NCBI GenBank assembly: GCA_009617715.1 | Contig: VTFK01000039.1 | Coordinates: 1 to 64,000 of the forward strand | Reading direction: 5' to 3' | Source of the DNA: Plectrocnemia conspersa | Lineage: Eukaryota; Arthropoda; Insecta; Trichoptera; Polycentropodidae | Length of the DNA stretch: 64,000 nt | In this document: positions 57,330-64,000 of the stretch, one piece after another | Layout: each line of letters starts with the position of its first letter | How positions within the stretch are numbered: the stretch's first letter is position 1 | Position numbers and translations under genes: made by a program | Notes under the pieces: model-generated | Told to the model about the DNA's origin: nothing | Databases searched by the model: none | The model's input: the letters and a program-made list of their open reading frames with translations, nothing else

Positions 57330-57840
57330 TCAAAGGCATCCGTCCGTTAACGAGATGACCTTTGCAGTTTTACACCCACCGTCGAGACGTTTTTTTGTTG
57401 TCTTGTTTCGTTTCAGTTTTCCAATGAAAATGAAAACTTTTCGCCGCTTAGTGCCGGAGTTTTCCCAAACTTTCCAGCCGGACGTTTCGCACGACTTCGC
57501 GGCTCTATTAAACTCAATTAAAGGCGGCGAAACAACACACAAAAGAGGGGACCTTTGTTTCGAGTTTTTTTTGTACGGCTATTGGGCAAAAAATTCGAAA
57601 CCACGCAAAGTCTTAAAGCCATAGTTGCGTTAATTAGCTTTAGCACGATTATTGATTAAAAAATAACATTGCATCTGAATACAAATTGAAACGTACGGTT
57701 TTTGGTAATAGTAAAAGTTATGTTCAATCTGCGTTACGCAATCGCTACCTGGCCGGGAGACTTAATGAGTTTTATGATTTATTATCGTGGCGACGTATTA
57801 GCTTTCATTATGTGCGCATTTAGCGGTTAATGTTTTTTTG
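57330..57840. other. GC-richer island, candidate regulatory DNA
   Basis: GCATCCGTCCGTTAACGAG, TTTTCGCCGCTTAGTGCCGG, TTAAAGGCGGCGAAAC, then homeodomain-type AATTAGC and ATTGATTAA cores, and TACCTGGCCGGGAGAC. Opposite-strand frames (57330-57542, 57355-57624) resemble no family. One of the better enhancer candidates by composition. Confidence 0.4.
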
Positions 57841-59150
57841 TCTTATATTCTTGCATATGTATAATATTTTTCGCCCTGTTCCATTGACTTCATTTGTAAA
57901 GAAAACAATTTAAAGGAGCAATATATTAAATAATTGTTACATAAAACGAATTGTTTGCGCATTACTGTTGCGAGTGAGCAAGTATTGGTTAGAACAGAAA
58001 AAAACTGAATATGTATCATACATAAATGCACAAACAATAAGTTTTATGGAACAAAGTATTTATTTTAATGCACATATCTCTTAAAATAATTCCCCGTTAA
58101 ATAGCACCCATTTGTAAAGTCTCTTAAAAACAATAAACATAAATAAATATACATCATCAGCAATCTATTGTGCTGAAAACATGTATGAATGAAAACCTAA
58201 ACAAAAATAAATCAAATGTGTGCTCCTAAAAGTTTAGTGGATTGCGATTAATTACATCTGACAGCAGAAATAGGGTTATACATTTTACAATAATATTTTT
58301 TATATAATTATATGTTATTTGTTTAAATTTAAAAGGAAAAACTTTTATGTAAATTCTGAAAGCATAAAATAATTATCCAGAGTATAACGCTTTGAAGTTA
58401 TTCTCAAGTAAAATAATATATACTTTTGATAATGCTTTTAAGTTAAATTGGATAAATTTAAAAATAATTATTACAATAATATTTTTCATAGGCTGCTTTT
58501 TTATCTTTTAAGCAATTATTTTATTTATGAGTTTTATTACACTTAAATAAAAATCTATTAAAAATATATTTATTATTCAGACAAGTATATAAATATAATT
58601 AAACACGAACCAATAATTGAATAATACATAAAAGTATGTATTATTCAGTATATATTTCTAAATGAAATTATTATAACGTATTTTTTAATGAAACGGGATC
58701 ATTTTTAAATGTTTATTTTTATTTTAATGATTCAAAATAGATTTTTATTCTAAAAATTAAACCTTTTAATATAAAATGCTTTGATTCAAAATATTTTAAT
58801 TTTTTTTACATAATCTGCATTAGGATTTTTTGTGTTTTTGTAAGTGTTACATCGATCAAAATACATCGTAGCAAGGTTTATAAAATAAAATGAAAGACAT
58901 AAAACCGTTCAGCCAAGTTCCAGAGTAAATTTCGTCACATAGGGATACGCATTGTCGTGTTGTAGAACTATTCAAACCTTTTTTACATCCTCAAACGATC
59001 CCGCTGATAACAATATATGCTTGCTGTTATTGCTACTTGACTTTTGGATATCTAATATATTTTACGCCGATTGTTATCGTAACAACGCATATTTTTTATC
59101 TCCTATATATATTATTAAATGATCGATAAAGATTACTCAGTTTTAAGATT
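57841..59150. other. AT-rich non-coding stretch
   Basis: Nothing supportable. Confidence 0.5.
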
Positions 59151-59154
59151 CAGA

Positions 59155-59310
59155 AGTCCTTAGAATATACCGATACGCGCCGACTTGATTCCTACGCTCA
59201 ATACGACTTCGAGTAAGCGACCACACTGTCGCAAATTTCATATGCCGTCCGGACGGCGGCTTCTGTCACGTACAGTCGACATATTTGCGCGCAATCGAAA
59301 AATGTGCCAA
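59155..59310. other. GC-richer island
   Basis: CCGATACGCGCCGACTTG, a CCGTCCGGACGG palindrome near 59245 and ATTTGCGCGCAATCG. Candidate regulatory DNA. Confidence 0.3.
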
Positions 59311-59739
59311 ATAATCGCAATTTTTAAATTATCATATTACTAAAATTCCGCTACTGATAATTATAAAAGTTTGTGTGTACTCACCAATACAATATCAGTG
59401 AAAACTTTTCGGTCGTAAATATTCAATTTACGCAAAATCTTTGTCGGCTTTTGCAAAATGCCATAAGGCATAAAATGATACTTCAGAATACGAACACCAC
59501 ATCGATCCTAGAATTTGTCGCCATCGATTCTAAATGATAATTCGTTATGGTGTGACATTTATATAAACCGATCTAGGAAAATACATAAGGATATTCGAAA
59601 CGATTTTTTTTAACAAGATCAAGTACCACTAATTATTTTTTAATTATTTGATTTTATATGAAAAAATATAATAACGATATCTGTTAGAAGAATATACTAT
59701 CAAAAATATAATTAATCCCTTTCGGTGCCCTAAAATATT

Positions 59740-60190
59740 CAAAGATGTTAGTAAGAGTCTGTTGAAGTCCCCGATAAGCATGTGGTATTATAACTTGACC
59801 ACGATGCAGCGCTCGACATGCGTGTTAACCATAGGACGCCTACGCACATACTGAAATTGAACCCTACTACTCGTTCTATATCAGTTTCCGAAAAACCATA
59901 TCATTATCTCTCTCACTCTCATCACTTAACACGCGAGAGAGCGAAAGGGGAAGTATCTCACCGCTCGCGCTCGAAAGAGCAGCTCCGACTTCGGTCCCTT
60001 TGACTCCGGTCCTTTTGCCGACAATGTTCGGAAGCGTTCGAAGCTGGCCAAGTCGATGAATTACCCCCACTTTACCTCCCGTTCTCGGTAACCTCGGACA
60101 ACTTCCGAGAGATTTTAGAGCGGGCAGAACCGAAGTAACCCACTATATTCTCCGTCCTTGGCCAACCTTGGCCAACTTCCAAAGAGTGTA
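59740..60190. repeat. GC-richer stretch with dispersed repeat T, copy 2
   Basis: 59905-59965 (CTCACTCTCATCACTTAACA, CGCGAGAGAGCG, GAAGTATCTCACC) matches 48810-48870 inverted. The sequence continues GC-rich to 60190 with a tandem CCTTGGCCAA/CCTTGGCCAA pair near 60160. Because copy 1 is short, this may be a longer copy of an unknown element. Frames on both strands (59818-60070) are not supported. Confidence 0.45.
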
Positions 60191-61315
60191 GTGTAAAATA
60201 ATCAGGCTTAAAATATGTTTAAGTTAAGAATGCAAATTCTAAATATAATATATTATAATACTAAAACAATATTTCTAAGAATCATATTTGATCGTAGTTG
60301 ATATTTAACAAAATTTGATTCCTACCCAGGAATGCAATATTCTCAACCGAATTTATGTTACAGTATTATTACAGAACACTACACTTGACGTCTCGTGTGT
60401 ATATAACGCGCCACCTACTATATAAATGGAATTCGATCGTAAGGCCGCAAGTTTGTCCTCAAGTGTGCAAGGCTTTTACGTCACTCACAACGTTTTACTG
60501 ACTATACATACACACACATATATGATAAAATAATGATCTGTACCAACGTTAACTTTGGTAGTTCTCCTTTACGTGATGCGAACTAAGCTCATTAATTTGA
60601 CGTTGGAGGCCGTAGAAACTTGCTCGCATTGAATAAATATTTGAGATTTCCTCACAGCCGGCGGGGACTATTGAGCTTAATTCGTGTATTTGTGATTTAA
60701 TGTGTGGATATTTATGTGCTTGTTATAATATGTATATCCGTTTGCCTATCATTCTGAAACGGATCTTATGTCAATCGACCTTTTAGTAATCTATGTATCA
60801 TTTCTATGGCGATAGTCTTTTATAGATTCAGATTGAGATATGATTAACCTACTTCCTGTAAAATATATTTATTCAATCTCTATGTAAGTAATAATGGTAG
60901 ATAACCTATTCAATTCTTAATTTAAACTTGACTACCATGAGCTTTTCTTTGAAACCACAATGAAGATTTTCTGTAGCTTCTTACATAAACATTTCAACTC
61001 TTCTTTAATAGTAAAATATTCATTATATATTTTTAATATATACAAATATAAAATATTATATTATCAGCTATCTGTTTAAATTATGAATTTTCAGATTGAA
61101 TACCTAAATTTTCTGCTACTAATTTACATTCGTTGAATATTTTCTCTCATATCTAATATTTTTTAAACGTTCAAAAAGCAATTAAGTCAACAATAATTTT
61201 TTAACAAATTTTAACACAAACTGAACCGCGTCAAAAAACTGTTTATTTATTAATTTGTTTAGCTTAATAGCTAATCTTTACATCAAACAACTTTAAGTAT
61301 ATAAACATATATAAA
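60191..61315. other. Mixed non-coding stretch
   Basis: 60560-60690 is mildly GC-richer (GACGTTGGAGGCCGTAG, CAGCCGGCGGGG). The rest is AT-rich. Nothing supportable. Confidence 0.4.
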
Positions 61316-61319
61316 AAAT

Positions 61320-62105
61320 ACACAATAGAAAATAAAAATATACACTAATAAGACTTAATATTATAATTTATTTCTATATGTACGAAGGTGTTTTTTAATT
61401 CCATTTATGAAACCCGTTTTATTTTTGCTTTTTCGGATTATTCTTGGAACACTATTATACAAATCAAAACCTCCGTACGTAACTCCCCTAGCCGTACTCG
61501 TTTTCTTATACTTATCTATCTTTAAATTTTCTTTATTTCTAGTATTATATTTATGTACATCTCTATTTCTTATTAAATACTTATTAAAATATTCTGGTAA
61601 CATATTATTTTCTAACTTACATATAAATACTAAAACATTCATACTCAATATTTCTTGAACATTCAACCAATCTAATCTATCAATCATACTTTTACAACTA
61701 GATAATCTATTTTTATTTAAGATTACTCTCATTGCCCTATTTTGTAATTTTTTTGCAACATTTGTTTGTCTAATTTATTTAACATATTTAATAGTGTTGC
61801 ACAATAATTAAAATGGGGCAATATTATACTATTGTAAATTATTTTTTTTGTATTTATACTTAATATATTTCTTAATCTAGATAATAAACCTATTTTTCTA
61901 CTAATTTTTTTTAATATGTAATAACAATGTTCTTTAAAATTTAATTTTGTATCAACAATTACTCCTAAATATTTTATATTATCCACTATTTCTATACTAG
62001 AGTTATTTATTACTATTTTGGTACTATCATCTAACTCATTTTTATAATTAATAAACATACATTTAGTTTTATTCTCATTTAATTTAAGTACATTATTGTG
62101 AAAGT
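61320..62105 (-). pseudogene. LINE-A copy 3, best-preserved reverse transcriptase C-terminus
   Basis: Two minus-strand frames together cover the RT thumb and C-terminal domain. 62058-61729 reads NIKYLGVIVDTKLNFKEHC, LLSRLRNILSINTKKIIYN and SIILPHFNYCATLLNML. 61732-61361 reads MRVILNKNRL, LDWLNVQEILSMNVLVFICK, NNMLPEYFNKYLIRNRDVH and ARGVTYGGFDLYNSVPRII. One frameshift lies at about 61735, where the two frames overlap by 4 bp. Upstream (62105) the element stops abruptly, as expected of 5' truncation. Jockey/CR1-like group by the KYLGV..D.kL.f..H and FNYC motifs. Being nearly open, it is probably the youngest copy. Confidence 0.9.
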
Positions 62106-62935
62106 ACTGCCTAGTAAGTAAGTGCTTTTAAAGGCAATGTTCCGCTCCTTTTATTTATTGTATAATATGTATAAAAAGGGCTAAAGGAACTTATATCTGA
62201 AATACATTAGTATATAGGTACATCTCAAACAACTCTAGTTTAGTTCAGATTTATTATTTGAAGTCAGTTTTTATTTTTTTTATAAATATATTCTTGCTAT
62301 GATTTTTCCAGAGTTGGGCTTCTATAGGAGAACGGGCCCCGGGAATTTACCCTCTCCCCCCCTCTTGGCAGGCCTGCTAATAATGAATTGTTCCTTGTTT
62401 CCAGCATTCGAAAATTGTTTCACCTTTCAATTAAACGTTTTACTTAGGAAGACATCCAAAATAGCGTACATGCTTTCATAGTAATTTTTATCGAAATATG
62501 TTGCTGTCTCATTTTATATGTTACAAGAAATATGATTTAGTTATAATTCAAGTTTGACGCTGCGTGGTGCCGCCACAATATTTATTATCTCTATAATTGC
62601 ATGTCTGCATATATTTTGAATTAATGTTTGTTTAATTGCTCAAATATCGTTATCGTTAAAAATAATAGTGTCATAATTCCGAGAAATTGCGTTGAATAAA
62701 TTTAATTGCTTACCGTTTACAGTATTCAATAACAATGATTTTTTTCTGTTACAGGTTAGCCTTGCAAATTCATTCCACACACTGCGTTGCAAAATTCTGC
62801 GCTTTAAATCGAAGTACGGTAAATTCTTATCCCTTTGTCTTTAATCTCGCGCCACTTTTCGCCCTTCTGTTTAACTTTATATTGTATTTTCTTTGCTATA
62901 ACCAGCTTTTAAAGTCGTTAAATTAAGTTATTCCA
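62106..62935. other. AT-rich non-coding stretch
   Basis: 62320-62380 is GC-richer (GAACGGGCCCCGGGAA). TTTTTTCTGTTACAG at about 62741-62755 resembles a 3' splice site followed by a short open frame (62735-62926) of unremarkable sequence. An exon cannot be excluded but is not supported. Confidence 0.35.
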
Positions 62936-62939
62936 AGCC

Positions 62940-63340
62940 GGAAAGTTTACCTGAGCGCGCGCGCGGATATGCAAAGTTTTCTTCTCCCGTAGTATAATTT
63001 CGCGCTGTCGGTGGTTTAAAAGAGAAACATACCGGGATGGGTTGAGTGGAGATTTTTGCGTAAATACGTAATGAACCTGTTGAATTTTTTTTGCAAATCA
63101 AACTGCGATTTCGCGTCTCGGGCTCAACAGGCGGATTTTACGCGTAATTATCGCGTTTTCGCGTGTGCCTTTTTCGACTGAAACTTTTTTTTTGTTGTCG
63201 TTGTAGTTGTACACGATAACGAAAATTTACGCAGAGAAGTCGCGTGTAGGGGAAAATTTTCGCGAATTTTATCCGAGTGCGTCATTGGAGTTTTTCCGTG
63301 TTATTTTTTCGGTAACAATAATCGTTGTTTCGGAGGTTTG
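62940..63340. other. GC-richer island, candidate regulatory DNA
   Basis: CTGAGCGCGCGCGCGGAT, GATTTCGCGTCTCGGGCTC, GATTTTACGCGTAATTATCG and repeated TTTCGCG/CGCGTGT strings. No ORF, ends or repeats. Candidate regulatory DNA or an unseen exon. Confidence 0.35.
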
Positions 63341-63427
63341 ACTTTGCTTTAAATAAATTAGCATATATTGCAGATAAAATTCTTTATTAAAAATTAACTA
63401 AATATGCAAATATTATAACTGGCAGCC

Positions 63428-63578
63428 GGTCAAAAGAGCGTGCGTCAAATGAGCGCCGTCATATAAGCGCTGCGTCATAAGAGCGTTTACCAAAGTAGCG
63501 CTATCACAAAATAGCGTACGTCAAATGCGCAGACAGTCATATGAGCGCTTAAAAAAAGAGAGCACGTCATAAGAGCGC
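63428..63578 (+). repeat. Array of about ten short units, consensus GTCATAWGAGCGC
   Basis: Roughly ten 13-18-bp units follow each other, for example GCGTCAAATGAGCGCC, GTCATATAAGCGCT, GCGTCATAAGAGCG, ACGTCAAATGCGC, AGTCATATGAGCGC and ACGTCATAAGAGCGC. Units keep the AGCG core and vary in the CA/T-rich part, so they are diverged, not a recent microsatellite. Such arrays occur as subterminal repeats of some DNA transposons. The rest of that element, if any, would lie beyond 63580 or off the window. Confidence 0.75.
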
Positions 63579-64000
63579 AAAAACAACTTGATATATATCA
63601 AGTAATGAATATTTTAAAAATTATGTGTACAAAATTTAAGTAATTGTGAGAAATTTACTAAGAATTAAAATTCACAATATATAGGCGGTAAAATTAGTAT
63701 TTTATGTGCCAGAGCGCAATGACGATTAAAATGAATAGACAATAAAAATATTATTATTTATTAATTTTTACGTATAATACATACGAAAGTATAGCTCCCC
63801 ATCCCCATACATGCGATATATGCATATCAGTGTCGTGCGATAACTTTGAAACAGGGCATGCGGTTAGGGGGAATAGGAACAAAAACTATATTTTAAAATT
63901 TATTACAATTTAGGTGACACTCGTAAAATAGGGGGAATGGCAATAAACACTTTATTACAATTTAAGTGAAGCTCGTAGAAAGTACGAATGCTCTCAACCT
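63579..64000. repeat. AT-rich stretch ending in a direct repeat
   Basis: TAGGGGGAATAGGAAC..TTTATTACAATTTAGGTGACACTCGTA (63865-63926) is repeated as TAGGGGGAATGGCAAT..TTTATTACAATTTAAGTGAAGCTCGTA (63929-63977), with a shorter spacer. A TTGATATATATCAA palindrome lies near 63588. This may belong to the same unknown element as the array at 63428. Confidence 0.6.

Noticed and set aside
63428..63578. CRISPR-like repeat array
   Set aside because: Units are 13-18 bp, diverged, without unique spacers of constant length, in a eukaryotic genome context.

Overview
Animal nuclear DNA, most likely an insect. The window is AT-rich, with long poly-A/T tracts and many decayed eukaryotic transposons (hAT, Tigger/pogo, mariner, piggyBac-type, non-LTR retrotransposons). 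It has no bacterial-type gene packing. The insect order cannot be fixed from the sequence. I find no intact host protein-coding gene: no open frame reaches 150 codons, and every stretch with recognisable protein similarity is transposon-derived and broken. It reads as intergenic DNA or one very large intron.

Layout. 1-4000 is AT-rich with one GC-richer patch and hairpins. 4017-4680 is a 338-bp tandem duplication. 4762-7128 is a 2.4-kb element with about 325-bp terminal inverted repeats (TIRs) and a broken minus-strand ORF of a family I cannot name. 9.7-11.7 kb holds a hAT-like end, a TTAA-flanked MITE and a minus-strand LINE split by a 341-bp TIR element. 14760-15865 and 40222-41325 are sister hAT non-autonomous elements, each with a perfect 8-bp target duplication. 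17736-18727 (+) and 27715-28800 (-) are two deleted Tigger/pogo copies. 20-24 kb holds a three-fold diverged motif, tRNA-Ile-like SINE sequence and a 694-bp inverted repeat. 31-37.5 kb is a dense transposon graveyard: Jockey-type LINE, another LINE, a hAT transposase remnant, a LINE interrupted by two MITEs, and a mariner remnant. 39.3-42 kb is a hAT transposase pseudogene split by the second hAT copy. 43-52 kb has more LINE pieces, TTAA MITEs and an unassigned TIR family (47251, 51700, 32080). 61-62 kb is the best-preserved LINE 3' end. 63.4-64 kb holds an array of short GAGCG-type repeats.

Between these lie about twenty islands of 100-500 bp that are clearly GC-richer and look non-repetitive. 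They are the best candidates for host function (cis-regulatory DNA, unseen exons or non-coding RNA), but nothing here proves that. The genes do not work together as a system: the story is successive, often nested, transposon insertions. I found no convincing previously undescribed biological system. The least explained items are the 4762-7128 ORF family, the 22996-23689 inverted repeat, the 24740-24795 hairpin and the 63428-63578 array.
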